Positions 1-9,296 of a DNA stretch of 64,000 nt are shown piece after piece. The position numbers were made by a program, and so were the translations under genes. The stretch is from NCBI GenBank assembly GCA_900471525.1, contig UCEZ01000007.1, positions 1 through 64,000 of the forward strand, in the 5' to 3' direction. This DNA is from Hyphomicrobiales bacterium. GTDB lineage: Bacteria > Pseudomonadota > Alphaproteobacteria > Rhizobiales > Rhizobiaceae. How positions within the stretch are numbered: position 1 is the first letter of the stretch; each line of letters starts with the position of its first letter. Below the pieces are notes generated by a model, which was not told the origin of the DNA, searched no databases, and saw only the letters and a program-made list of their open reading frames with translations.

Positions 1-157
1 TTGTCCATTCGGTCAAAATTAGGGACGAGGGCGATTGGAGGCGATTTGCAGAATTGCAGGGGTTATGCGCCCGCAGCACGACATCACAATATCCCGTGCT
101 TTTGCCGCTCTCAAAACTCCTGCTAATGTCTGCTGGCTTTTATTATTGGAGACAGAC

Positions 158-1102
158 ATGCTGATACTGAATGAAGCCGAAACGCGCGCTGCCTTGCCCT
201 TCGGCAAACTGATCGAGGCGCTGCGCGTGATGTTTCGCGACGGCTGTGAGATGCCGGTTCGCCATCATCATGATGTGGCGGTCCCCGGCGAGGACGCGGC
301 AACACTGCTTCTGATGCCCGCCTGGCAGCCAGGCAGCTACATCGGCGTCAAGATGGTCTCGGTCTTTCCAGGCAATACCGGCCGCGACCTGCCGGCGATC
401 CATGGCAGCTACCTACTCTCCTCCGGCAAAACCGGCCAACTGCTGGCGATCATTGACGGGGCGGAACTCACCGCACGCCGCACAGCAGCGGCGTCGGCGC
501 TGGCTGCCGACTATCTTGCCGCCAAGGATGCACGCCGCATGCTGATGGTCGGCGCCGGCCGTCTGTCGCAGAACCTGATCGAGGCGCATGCTTCAGTTCG
601 GCCGATTTCCGAGGTGACGATCTGGGCCCGTGATGCCCGCAAGGCGCAAGCGACGGCCGCGCAGCTCGATCTCCCCGGCATTACCGTTTCCCTTGCCACC
701 GACATCGAAGCGGCCGCCCGCGAGGCCGACATCATCTCCTGCGCAACCCTGTCATCCGAACCGCTGATCCGCGGCGACTGGCTGAAGGAGGGTGCGCATC
801 TCGACCTGGTCGGAGCCTTCAAGCCGAGCATGCGCGAATCGGACGACCGGGCGGTCGAGCGCGCCACATTGTTTGTCGATACCCGCGACGGAGCACTGAC
901 GGAAGGTGGCGACCTAGTTCAGCCACTGCGTGCCGGCATCATTGCCGCCGGTTCTGTCAGGGCGGACCTTTCGGAACTGACCGGCGGCCGGCATCCGGGG
1001 CGCACGGAACCCGGCGAAATCACCCTGTTCAAGTCCGTCGGCGCGGCACTCGAGGATCTGGCCGGCGCCATTCTCGCTTTCGAACATTCGCACCCGGGCT
1101 GA
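158..1102 (+). CDS. Ornithine cyclodeaminase / mu-crystallin family NAD(P)-dependent enzyme
   Basis: Soluble 314-residue protein of the OCD/mu-crystallin family. Members deaminate and cyclise ornithine, or reduce or oxidise cyclic imines and N-alkyl amino acids, with NAD(P). The substrate-pocket segment around the GVKMVS lysine lies near residue 64. A Rossmann glycine motif (GAGRLSQ) lies near residue 130, followed by an alternating beta-alpha nucleotide fold. Length is normal for the family. I chose the ATG at 158 because the family N-terminus begins there; an upstream in-frame ATG at 35 would add 41 residues of unrelated sequence. The YnjBCD-type importer genes follow on the same strand after about 110 bp, so a shared substrate is possible but unproven. 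Exact substrate cannot be told from sequence. Confidence 0.85.
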   Translation: MLILNEAETRAALPFGKLIEALRVMFRDGCEMPVRHHHDVAVPGEDAATLLLMPAWQPGSYIGVKMVSVFPGNTGRDLPAIHGSYLLSSGKTGQLLAIIDGAELTARRTAAASALAADYLAAKDARRMLMVGAGRLSQNLIEAHASVRPISEVTIWARDARKAQATAAQLDLPGITVSLATDIEAAAREADIISCATLSSEPLIRGDWLKEGAHLDLVGAFKPSMRESDDRAVERATLFVDTRDGALTEGGDLVQPLRAGIIAAGSVRADLSELTGGRHPGRTEPGEITLFKSVGAALEDLAGAILAFEHSHPG

Positions 1103-1210
1103 TTCGTCACCGGATCGTGATGGCGGTTGACCCCGGCCGGCGTTGACGGATCGCGGCCTTGGCTTAGGTTGGGAGCGCGAAGATTTGAGCGCGAACAGGG
1201 GCAATCGGGC

Positions 1211-2443
1211 ATGGTCACACGGCGGATATTCATAACGATGGCGCTGCTATTTCCGCTTGTCCTGTCGAATATAGGCGTGGCGCGTGCCACGGATGCGGCG
1301 AACTGGGACCAGGTGCTTGCCGACGCGCGCGACGAGACCGTGTATTTTAATGCCTGGGGCGGATCGGAGAACATCAACGCCTATATCAGATGGGCAGGCG
1401 ACGAGGTGAAGTCGCGGTACGGCGTCACGGTCGTGCAGGTCAAGCTGGACGATACGGCAAAGGCGGTCACAACCGTTCTCGCCGAAAAATCCGCCGGCCG
1501 CGACTCGCACGGCTCTGTCGATCTCATCTGGATTAACGGCGAAAATTTTGCCGCGATGAAACGCCAGGGCCTGCTGTTTTCCCCGGACTGGGCGACGAAG
1601 CTCCCCAATTGGAGTCTCGTCGATATCGACAATCAACCGACGACGACAAGGGATTTCACCATTCCGACCGAGGGACTCGAAAGCCCCTGGGGCGCGGCAA
1701 AGCTGGTCTTCTTCTATGATGAGGCCCGCACGGCGGAAAAGGACCTGCCGGATTCGGCCAAGGACCTGCTCTCCTTTGCAAGAGCCCATCCCGGGCGGTT
1801 TTCCTATCCGCAGCCGCCGGATTTCATTGGCTCGTCCTTTCTGAAGCAGGTCCTGACCGAACTGATCGCCGACCCGGAAAAGCTGCAGAAACCGATCGAT
1901 GATGCGACCTTCGAGGCGGATGTGGCACCGCTGTTTGCCTATCTCGACCAATTGCATCCGCTGCTGTGGCGCAAGGGCAAGGCTTTCCCGCAAAACTATC
2001 CCGATATGAAGCAAAGGCTGGCGGACGGCGAACTCGACATCATCTTCGCCTTCAACCCGGCGGAAGCATCGGCCGGGATTGCAGCGGGCGAACTGCCGGA
2101 CACCGTCCGTTCCTTCGTGTTTTCGAAGGGAACACTCGGCAATACGCATTTCGTCGGTATTCCCTATAATGCCAATGCCAAGGCGGGTGCTCTGGTGCTT
2201 GCCAATTTCCTTCTGTCGCCGGAAGCGCAAATGCGCAAGCAGGATCCGAAAATCTGGGGCGATCCGACGGTGCTGGCAGTCAAAAAATTGCCGGAAAAGG
2301 ATAGGACCGCGTTCGCCGCACTTGATCTCGGCGCGGCCACACTGCTGCCCGAACAACTCGGCCCGGCGCTGGCCGAGCCGCATCCCGACTGGATGACGCG
2401 CATCGAGGCTGAATGGATCAAGCGTTATGGTGCGGCAAACTGA
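1211..2443 (+). CDS. ynjB: YnjB-type ABC transporter substrate-binding protein
   Basis: Periplasmic solute-binding protein of about 410 residues. It starts with a Sec signal peptide (twin Arg after Met, hydrophobic core LLFPLVLSNIGVA, cleavage near ARA). The mature part has the extracellular-binding-protein fold typical of the thiamine/iron/YnjB group, including an FNAWGG-type segment shortly after the signal and a conserved WGAAKLVF region. The ATG at 1211 is preferred because it begins the signal peptide. The permease (from 2480) and ATPase (from 4154) genes follow directly, giving a complete three-gene importer. The ligand of YnjBCD systems is not established; thiamine-like or small organic ligands are guesses. 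Confidence 0.85.
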   Translation: MVTRRIFITMALLFPLVLSNIGVARATDAANWDQVLADARDETVYFNAWGGSENINAYIRWAGDEVKSRYGVTVVQVKLDDTAKAVTTVLAEKSAGRDSHGSVDLIWINGENFAAMKRQGLLFSPDWATKLPNWSLVDIDNQPTTTRDFTIPTEGLESPWGAAKLVFFYDEARTAEKDLPDSAKDLLSFARAHPGRFSYPQPPDFIGSSFLKQVLTELIADPEKLQKPIDDATFEADVAPLFAYLDQLHPLLWRKGKAFPQNYPDMKQRLADGELDIIFAFNPAEASAGIAAGELPDTVRSFVFSKGTLGNTHFVGIPYNANAKAGALVLANFLLSPEAQMRKQDPKIWGDPTVLAVKKLPEKDRTAFAALDLGAATLLPEQLGPALAEPHPDWMTRIEAEWIKRYGAAN

Positions 2444-2479
2444 GGGCAGCCGAAACTGTCTGCAAACAAGGGCACGGCG

Positions 2480-4153
2480 ATGACGCGCCGTTTTGTCGTG
2501 TCTGGTTTCGTGCTCGCCCTTGTCAGCCTGCCGGTTCTGGCCGGATTGGCCGGAACCATCGGGCCGGCCTTCGGGTACTTGCCGGCGATCGGCGGCAATA
2601 GCTTCACCTTCGAGCATTTTGCGACTCTTGCCGCCCAGCCGCATCTCATGAGGTCGTCGATGGTCAGCCTGACGGCAGGAATCGTTGCGACCAGTGTTTC
2701 CCTCATCATGGTCATGTTGTTTACGGCGGGCTATGCGGGAACCCGGATGTTTTCGCGGATCCAGCACATGGTATCGCCGCTGCTGGCCGTTCCGCATGCT
2801 GCCGCGGCCTTTGGCCTTGCATTCCTCGTTGCGCCGTCGGGTCTGGCGATGCGCCTCGTGTCGCCGGGACTTACAGGCTATACCAGCCCGCCAGACTGGC
2901 TCGTGCCGCAAGACCCGCTGGGGCTGACGATGATCATAGGGCTCGTCGCCAAGGAAATGCCGTTTCTCTTTCTCGTGACGCTGGCGGCCCTGCCGCAGGT
3001 GCCGTTGGCGCAGACACGGCATATGACGGCCAATCTTGGATATGGGCGCATCCGGGGTTTTCTCATCGCCAGCTGGCCACTTCTTTACCGGCAGATCCGG
3101 CTACCGGTTTTTGCTGTGCTTGCTTATGCCAGTTCCGTCGTCGACATGGCGATGATCCTTGGCCCCGCTTTGCCGGCGCCCCTGCCGGTGCGCCTGACCC
3201 AATGGATGGCGGATAGCGATCTGCGCATGCGCTTCCTTGCCTCGGCGGGTGCTTTGCTTCAACTGGTGCTCACGATGGCGGCTATGGCGTTTTGGCTGAT
3301 TGCGGAAAGGGCTGGCGCCTTTGTCCTCAAGCGGATGTCCGGATCGGGCATTCGCCAACCCGACGACAGAACTATCCGCAGGATTGCCTGTGCCGCAATG
3401 GCGGTCTCTGCGGCGTTTGTCTTCCTCGGGCTGCTGGTCCTTTTCATGTGGTCGGTGGCCGGCCTCTGGCCATTTCCATCGCTGCTGCCCCATTATATCA
3501 CCTTGCAGCCCTGGATGCGGGCATTTCCCCAGGCCGTGGCACCGGTCGTGACGACAATCACGCTTGCAGGCGCTTCTGCTACTGCCGCATTGCTGCTCGC
3601 CATCGGCCTCTTGTGGCAAGACGATCTTCGCGCAGGCGACGCCTTGCGTTTCGTTCTCTATCTTCCGCTGATCGTACCGCAACTCTGCTTCGTGTTCGGT
3701 CTTCAGATTCTCGGCCTTGCGCTCGGCCTTGAAGCCTCCTTCCTGCTTCTGATCTTCGTGCACCTGATTTTCGTGCTGCCCTATGTCGTTCTCTCCCTGT
3801 CCCAGCCATGGCAGGCGTTCGACCGGCGCTACGAAACAGTGGCGGCAGGACTTGGCAAATCGCCGTTGCAAATCCTGCTTCGCGTCCGCCTGCCGATGCT
3901 GACGCGTGCCTGCCTCACTGCCTTTGCCGTCGGCTTTGCGGTCTCCGCCGGGCTGTACCTGCCGACGCTTCTGATCGGAGCCGGGCGGATGGTGACAATT
4001 ACGACGGAGGCGGTGGCGCTTTCAGCGGGTGGCGACCGGCGGACCATCGGGGTCTACACACTGCTGCAGACGCTCGTTCCCTTCATCGGATTTCTCATTG
4101 CATCGCTGGTGCCGCACTTGCTATTCCGCGACCGGCGCGCGATGAGGATTTGA
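2480..4153 (+). CDS. ynjC: YnjC-type ABC transporter permease, two fused membrane modules
   Basis: Integral inner-membrane permease of 557 residues, about twice the length of a single-module permease. It has two successive sets of hydrophobic helices joined near residue 280, as in ThiP, FbpB and YnjC. Each half carries an EAA-like cytoplasmic loop: around residues 185-205 (NLGYGRIRGFLIASWP) and around 455-475 (AAGLGKSPLQILLRVRLP). These dock onto the ATPase dimer. It begins 36 bp after the binding-protein gene, and its TGA abuts the ATG of the ATPase gene, so translation is probably coupled. It should move the ligand captured by the upstream binding protein across the inner membrane. Confidence 0.87.
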   Translation: MTRRFVVSGFVLALVSLPVLAGLAGTIGPAFGYLPAIGGNSFTFEHFATLAAQPHLMRSSMVSLTAGIVATSVSLIMVMLFTAGYAGTRMFSRIQHMVSPLLAVPHAAAAFGLAFLVAPSGLAMRLVSPGLTGYTSPPDWLVPQDPLGLTMIIGLVAKEMPFLFLVTLAALPQVPLAQTRHMTANLGYGRIRGFLIASWPLLYRQIRLPVFAVLAYASSVVDMAMILGPALPAPLPVRLTQWMADSDLRMRFLASAGALLQLVLTMAAMAFWLIAERAGAFVLKRMSGSGIRQPDDRTIRRIACAAMAVSAAFVFLGLLVLFMWSVAGLWPFPSLLPHYITLQPWMRAFPQAVAPVVTTITLAGASATAALLLAIGLLWQDDLRAGDALRFVLYLPLIVPQLCFVFGLQILGLALGLEASFLLLIFVHLIFVLPYVVLSLSQPWQAFDRRYETVAAGLGKSPLQILLRVRLPMLTRACLTAFAVGFAVSAGLYLPTLLIGAGRMVTITTEAVALSAGGDRRTIGVYTLLQTLVPFIGFLIASLVPHLLFRDRRAMRI

Positions 4154-4819
4154 ATGAAACCCGGCAGCAAGACAGACGGCCTGCATCTGGACGCGATTTC
4201 CATCGGCCTTCACGGCAGAACGCTGCTTTGTCTGTCTGCGGTCGTCCGGCCCGGCGATGTCCTGACGGTCATGGGGCCATCCGGCTCCGGGAAATCGGCA
4301 TTGCTCGCCTATCTCGGCGGCTTTCTCGACCCGGTCTTCACGGCCAATGGCCGTCTCTCAATCGATGGTAGCGATCTGACCGGCATTCCGGCTGAAAACC
4401 GCAGGTGCGGCTTGCTGTTCCAGGATCCACTGTTGTTTCCCCATCTCTCGGTGGGCGGCAATCTTCTTTTTGGATTGACGCCATCCATCGCAAGGCACAG
4501 TCAACGGCGGCGCATGGTGGAGCAGGCTCTCGTGGATGTAGAGCTGCAGGGCTTCTTCGACCGGGATCCCGCCACGCTGTCGGGTGGCCAGAAAGCCAGG
4601 GTGGCGCTGCAGCGCGTGATGCTGTCGGCACCACGTTTCCTCCTGCTCGACGAACCTTTCTCGAAACTCGACAGCGATCTGCGGCAGCAGACCCGCACCT
4701 TGATTTTCTCCACGGCGAAAGCCGCTGGCTTGCCGGTTATTCTGGTGACACATGATATTGCAGACGCGGAGGCCGCTGGCGGGCGTGTCGTTGTGATCGG
4801 TGAGGAAACCGGCCGATGA
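4154..4819 (+). CDS. ynjD: YnjD-type ABC transporter ATP-binding protein
   Basis: Cytoplasmic ATPase of 221 residues driving the YnjBC importer. Visible motifs are Walker A GPSGSGKSA (about residues 41-49), the Q-loop around LLFQDPLLFPHLS, the signature LSGGQKARVAL near 141, Walker B LLLDEPF near 163 and the switch histidine in VTHD near 197. It is somewhat shorter than sugar-importer ATPases, which carry an extra C-terminal regulatory domain; YnjD-type ATPases usually lack this. The gene starts directly after the permease stop and ends in an ATGA overlap with hrpB, so the helicase may be co-transcribed without being functionally related. Confidence 0.9.
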   Translation: MKPGSKTDGLHLDAISIGLHGRTLLCLSAVVRPGDVLTVMGPSGSGKSALLAYLGGFLDPVFTANGRLSIDGSDLTGIPAENRRCGLLFQDPLLFPHLSVGGNLLFGLTPSIARHSQRRRMVEQALVDVELQGFFDRDPATLSGGQKARVALQRVMLSAPRFLLLDEPFSKLDSDLRQQTRTLIFSTAKAAGLPVILVTHDIADAEAAGGRVVVIGEETGR

Positions 4820-7284
4820 GCGTGGCGGACATATTGCCAGCCTTACCCGTGAGAGCGATCCTGCCGCAACTTGGCGAGGCCCTGGCCGGATCTCCCTGTG
4901 TCGTCTTGTCCGCGCCGCCCGGCGCCGGCAAAACAACGCTGGTGCCGCTCTTTCTGCTGGACCAAACCTGGCGTGGCGATGGCCGGATCATCTTGCTCGA
5001 GCCGCGCCGGCTCGCAGCGCGCGCCGCGGCCGGCCGCATGGCAAGCCTGCTCGGCGAAAGCGTGGGCGAAACGGTCGGCTACCGCATGCGGCTCGACAGC
5101 CGGATATCGGCAAAGACCCGTATCGAGGTGGTGACCGAAGGCGTGTTTGCCCGGATGCTGCTCGATGATCCGGAACTTCCCAACGTTTCGGTGGTGCTGT
5201 TCGACGAGTTTCACGAACGCTCGCTTGACGCGGATTTCGGCCTGGCGCTGGCACTCGACGTGCAACAGGCACTGCGCGATGATCTGAAGCTGATCGTCAT
5301 GTCGGCGACGCTGGATGTCGGGCGCGTCGTCCAGCTCCTCGGCGGAGCGCCGGTGATCGAGAGCCAGGGGCGCAGCTACCCGGTCGATATTCGCTATCGG
5401 GAAAGGCCTTCGACCGAACGCGTGGAGGACGCCGTGACGCGTGCGATCGTCGCGGCGCATCGCGAGGAAACGGGGTCCATCCTCGCCTTCCTGCCGGGGC
5501 AGGCGGAAATCACCCGCACGGCGGAGCGGCTGGCAGGCCGGTTCGGACCGGAGACCGTCATCACGCCGCTGTTCGGCAATCTCAGCCAGAAGGAACAGGA
5601 CGCCGCCATCCGTCCGGCAGCGACGGGAACGCGCAAGGTCGTGCTCGCTACGTCGATCGCCGAAACTTCCATTACCATCGACGGGGTACGCATCATCGTC
5701 GACAGCGGCTTGCAAAGGCTGCCGGCCTTTGAGGCATCGACCGGTATCACCCGTTTGGAGACCGTGCGCGTCTCACGCGCCTCGGCCGATCAACGCGCGG
5801 GTCGCGCCGGGCGCACGGAGCCGGGCATCGCCATCCGTCTCTGGCATCAGGGCCAGACGGCAGCGCTTCCGGCCTTTACCCCGCCGCAGATCCTGTCGAG
5901 CGACCTGTCAGGCCTCGTGCTTGATCTTGCCCATTGGGGAGTGACCGATCCGTCCGGCCTTGCCTTTCTCGATCCGCCGCCCGTGACGACGTGGCAGGAG
6001 GCGAAAGCACTGCTCATGCAGCTCGGCGCGCTCGACGCCGGCGGCGCATTGACGACGCGTGGAAAACAAATCCGGCAACTGGCGCTGCCGCCGCGTCTTG
6101 CCGCCATGGCCGTTTCGGCTGCAGCGGATGGGCAGGCCTACGAGGCCTGTCTTCTGGCCGTGGTTCTGACCGAACAGGGTCTGGGCGGAAACAGTATCGA
6201 TCTCGAAGACCGGCTGCGCCGCTTCAAGTCCGAGCGCGGCGACCGCGCCGACGCATCCCGCGGGCTGGCCCGGCGGATGGCGAAAGGCTTGCGTGCTGAC
6301 GACCAGGCAGGTGATCCGGTTCAACCGGGCATTCTTCTGATGCAGGCATTTCCGGACCGGATCGCGCTGCAACGGGGCGGACGCGGGCGGTTCGTCATGG
6401 CCAATGGCCGCGGCGCCGAACTTCCGGAGACAGAGCGGCTGGCAGGCGCATCGATGCTGGTGATCGCCGACCTCACCGGACGGGCCGGCGGACAGCGCAT
6501 CCTTGCCGCAGCCGAAATCTCCCGTGCCGATGTCGAGGCGCACATGCCGCAGGCGATCATTCAGGAGGAACAGACCTTCTTCGACCGTCCGAGCCGACAG
6601 GTCCGGGCTCGGCGAGTGACACGGCTCGGCGCCATCGTCTTCGATGAAACGCCGCTGCCCCGGCCGAAGGGTGAGCCTGCCGCTCGCGCACTTGCCGACG
6701 GCGTTCGCCAGCTTGGTCTGGCGGTTCTGCCATTCTCCAAGGAAGCAGCGCAATTGCGCGACCGGATAGGGTTTCTCTACCGCACCATCAGTGATCCCTG
6801 GCCCGACATGTCGGATGAGAGCCTGTTGTCACGGATGGACGAGTGGTTCGTGCCCTTCCAACGCGACACGCGCGGTATCGACGATATCCAGGCGGGGAGC
6901 CTCTCTGAAGGCTTGCAGTCGCTGGTGCCGCATGACATCGCCCGCGATCTCGCTCGCTTGGCACCCACCCACTTCGAGGCTCCGACCGGACAGCGCCACC
7001 CAATCCGCTATGACGGCGACGAACCGGTGCTGGCGATCCGCGTCCAGGAGCTGTTCGGACTGAAGACGCATCCGGCGATCGGCGGCGGGCGGTTGCCATT
7101 GCTTCTGGAGTTGATTTCCCCGGGCCACAAGCCAATGCAAACGACGCGCGATCTGCCCGGCTTCTGGGCCGGTTCCTGGAAGGACGTGCGCGCCGACATG
7201 CGCGGCCGTTACCCGAAACATCCCTGGCCGGAGGACCCGGCAAACGCGCCGCCGACGACACGGGCAAAACCGCGTGGTACATGA
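4816..7284 (+). CDS. hrpB: ATP-dependent RNA helicase HrpB
   Basis: DEAH-box family helicase of 822 residues, the normal length for HrpB. Motif I (APPGAGKTT) is near residues 33-41. Motif II reads DEFH near 128 rather than DEAH. Motif III is SAT (MSATLD), and motif VI QRAGRAGR lies near 325. A helicase-associated HA2 region and the HrpB-specific C-terminal domain follow, ending with the conserved GRYPKHPWPEDP-type tail. It unwinds RNA using ATP; its cellular substrates are poorly known. The start overlaps the ynjD stop by four bases (ATGA). The stop lies 31 bp before the chosen actS start. Confidence 0.95.
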   Translation: MSVADILPALPVRAILPQLGEALAGSPCVVLSAPPGAGKTTLVPLFLLDQTWRGDGRIILLEPRRLAARAAAGRMASLLGESVGETVGYRMRLDSRISAKTRIEVVTEGVFARMLLDDPELPNVSVVLFDEFHERSLDADFGLALALDVQQALRDDLKLIVMSATLDVGRVVQLLGGAPVIESQGRSYPVDIRYRERPSTERVEDAVTRAIVAAHREETGSILAFLPGQAEITRTAERLAGRFGPETVITPLFGNLSQKEQDAAIRPAATGTRKVVLATSIAETSITIDGVRIIVDSGLQRLPAFEASTGITRLETVRVSRASADQRAGRAGRTEPGIAIRLWHQGQTAALPAFTPPQILSSDLSGLVLDLAHWGVTDPSGLAFLDPPPVTTWQEAKALLMQLGALDAGGALTTRGKQIRQLALPPRLAAMAVSAAADGQAYEACLLAVVLTEQGLGGNSIDLEDRLRRFKSERGDRADASRGLARRMAKGLRADDQAGDPVQPGILLMQAFPDRIALQRGGRGRFVMANGRGAELPETERLAGASMLVIADLTGRAGGQRILAAAEISRADVEAHMPQAIIQEEQTFFDRPSRQVRARRVTRLGAIVFDETPLPRPKGEPAARALADGVRQLGLAVLPFSKEAAQLRDRIGFLYRTISDPWPDMSDESLLSRMDEWFVPFQRDTRGIDDIQAGSLSEGLQSLVPHDIARDLARLAPTHFEAPTGQRHPIRYDGDEPVLAIRVQELFGLKTHPAIGGGRLPLLLELISPGHKPMQTTRDLPGFWAGSWKDVRADMRGRYPKHPWPEDPANAPPTTRAKPRGT

Positions 7285-7315
7285 AACCTCAATGGCTTTG
7301 ACGACAGGAAACAGG

Positions 7316-8620
7316 ATGACAGCGGCGGCACTCGACGGGGAAGAAACCACGACAAGCCGCGTCCTGCGTCTGCAGACGATCGTTCGACTGCGCTGGCTGG
7401 CGGTCGGTGGCCAATCGATCGCGGTGATGATCGTGGCCTTCTGGCTGAGGTTTCCGATGCCGCTGATCGCCTGCTGCTCGCTGATCGCCCTTCTGGCGTG
7501 GGTGAACGCATATCTGACGATCCGCTATCCACCGACACACCGGCTGCAACCACCGGCCGCCTTCGCCCTGCTCGGTATCGATCTTGCCCAGTTGACGGCG
7601 CTGCTGTTCATTACCGGCGGACTTGCCAATCCGTTCGCGCCGCTGGTCTGCGTTCCCGTCATCATTTCCTCTGCCTCGCAGCCCAAATGGCACAGCGTCG
7701 CCCTGGCGATCCTCGCTATCCTTGGCATCACCGCGCTTGCCTTCACGCCCTTTCCCCTGCCCTGGTATCCGGGCGTCGTCCTGCTGGTGCCGACAATCCT
7801 GACTGCCGGTTTCTGGTTCGCCATCGTCTCCACCACAGCCTTTGCCGCCTTCTACACCTATCGCGTCTCGCTGGAGGCGAGCGAGCTGTCCGAAGCGCTG
7901 ACGGCGACGGAGCTGGTGTTGCAGCGGGAGAAACATCTCTCCCAGCTTGACGGACTTGCTGCCGCCGCCGCGCATGAGCTCGGCACTCCGCTTGCAACCA
8001 TCAGCGTCGTTGCCAAGGAGATGGAGCGCGAACTCGGCGACGATCCCCGTTTCGGCGAAGACGTCCACCTGCTGCGCAGCCAGAGCGAACGCTGCCGCGA
8101 TATCCTGCGCCGGCTGACAACGTTGTCCTCGGAAAACGAGGCGCATATGCGCCACCTGCCGCTGTCGTCGCTGATCGAGGAGGTGATGGCGCCGCACCGC
8201 GAGTTCGGCATCCAGATCAATCTCGTCGAACGGGGCAACCGCGCCGCCGAACCCGTCGGCAATCGCAATGCCGGTATTCTCTACGGTCTCGGCAATCTGC
8301 TGGAGAACGCTGTCGATTATGCCAAGAGTGAAGTGACCGTCACCGTCACCCACACGCCGGAGATCGTTTCGGTCATGATCGAGGACGACGGCGACGGATA
8401 TGCACCGGATATCCTCAGTCGAATCGGCGAGCCCTATGTCACCAAGCGCCAGAAGGACGACAGCGCCGGTGGGCTGGGCCTGGGGCTGTTCATCGCAAAG
8501 ACGTTGCTGGAGCGTTCCGGCGCCAAGCTGACATTCGAAAATGGCGGCCCGGAAAAGCCGGGAGCCCGCGTCAGCGTCGAATGGCCGCGCATCCTGATGG
8601 ACACAAAACTGTCAAAATGA
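7316..8620 (+). CDS. actS: Redox-sensing histidine kinase ActS (RegB/PrrB family)
   Basis: Membrane sensor kinase of about 434 residues. Several transmembrane helices fill residues 20-175. The RegB quinone-binding signature GGLANPF lies near residue 100. The H-box AAAHELGTPL has its phospho-acceptor His near 219. A Cys in SERCRDILRRL sits where RegB carries its redox-active cysteine. The ATPase domain shows LLENAVDYA (N-box), EDDGDGY and GLGLGLF. Signals move from the respiratory quinone pool to ActR, controlling acid tolerance, carbon and nitrogen fixation and respiration genes in relatives. I chose ATG 7316 because AGGAAACAGG lies just upstream; in-frame ATGs at 7274 and 7292 are alternatives. 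The partner regulator follows 80 bp downstream. Confidence 0.93.
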   Translation: MTAAALDGEETTTSRVLRLQTIVRLRWLAVGGQSIAVMIVAFWLRFPMPLIACCSLIALLAWVNAYLTIRYPPTHRLQPPAAFALLGIDLAQLTALLFITGGLANPFAPLVCVPVIISSASQPKWHSVALAILAILGITALAFTPFPLPWYPGVVLLVPTILTAGFWFAIVSTTAFAAFYTYRVSLEASELSEALTATELVLQREKHLSQLDGLAAAAAHELGTPLATISVVAKEMERELGDDPRFGEDVHLLRSQSERCRDILRRLTTLSSENEAHMRHLPLSSLIEEVMAPHREFGIQINLVERGNRAAEPVGNRNAGILYGLGNLLENAVDYAKSEVTVTVTHTPEIVSVMIEDDGDGYAPDILSRIGEPYVTKRQKDDSAGGLGLGLFIAKTLLERSGAKLTFENGGPEKPGARVSVEWPRILMDTKLSK

Positions 8621-8700
8621 CTTTACGGCGTTTTGAACGGGGAATAAGCAACCTTACATAAAGCGCGGGAAACTTTGAGACTTGCGCCGAGGATTGCGAC

Positions 8701-9285
8701 ATGACGGAAAAACTCACCGAACAGGCAAGCGTTGCAGCCAGCGATGCTTCGCTGATCGGAGCCGATACCTCCCTGCTGATCGTCGATGACGACGCGCCGT
8801 TCCTGCGCCGCCTGGCCCGCGCCATGGAAACACGTGGCTTTGCAGTCGATATCGCCGAATCAGTCGCAGAAGGCATCGCCAAGGCAAAGACCAGGCCGCC
8901 GAAACACGCCGTGGTCGATTTGCGGCTCGGCGACGGCAGCGGTCTGGATGTCATCGAAGCGATCCGCGCCCGGCGCGACGACACGCGCATCATCATGCTG
9001 ACCGGCTACGGCAACATCGCCACCGCCGTGAATGCCGTGAAGCTCGGGGCCGTCGACTATCTCGCCAAGCCCGCCGACGCCGACGACATCTTCGCGGCCC
9101 TGGTGCAGAAAGCCGGCGAACGAGCCGAGCCACCGGAAAACCCGATGTCGGCCGATCGCGTCCGCTGGGAGCATATCCAGCGCGTCTATGAGATGTGCGA
9201 GCGCAACGTTTCCGAAACCGCCCGCCGGCTCAACATGCACCGCCGCACGCTGCAGCGCATCCTGGCGAAGCGCGCGCCGAAATAA
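8701..9285 (+). CDS. actR: Response regulator ActR (RegA/PrrA family)
   Basis: DNA-binding response regulator of 194 residues and partner of ActS. The receiver domain has the acidic triad LIVDDD near residues 22-27, the phospho-acceptor Asp in VVDLRLGDG near 73, the Thr of MLTGYG and the Lys of LAKPAD. A short linker leads to a Fis-type helix-turn-helix (residues about 160-192, ETARRLNMHRRTLQRIL) that matches the strongly conserved RegA recognition helix. It ends 11 bp before the stop of the convergent mmcB. Target sites cannot be called from this window. Confidence 0.95.
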   Translation: MTEKLTEQASVAASDASLIGADTSLLIVDDDAPFLRRLARAMETRGFAVDIAESVAEGIAKAKTRPPKHAVVDLRLGDGSGLDVIEAIRARRDDTRIIMLTGYGNIATAVNAVKLGAVDYLAKPADADDIFAALVQKAGERAEPPENPMSADRVRWEHIQRVYEMCERNVSETARRLNMHRRTLQRILAKRAPK

Positions 9286-9296
9286 GGCGCTCTGCC

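Noticed and set aside
1-157. A coding start at 35 extending the first gene
   Set aside because: The 41 added residues match nothing in the OCD family, which begins at the ATG at 158.
1247-3022. Long minus-strand open frame of 591 codons
   Set aside because: It is antisense to ynjB and ynjC, has Arg/His-rich low-similarity sequence and no family motif; high GC keeps such shadow frames open.
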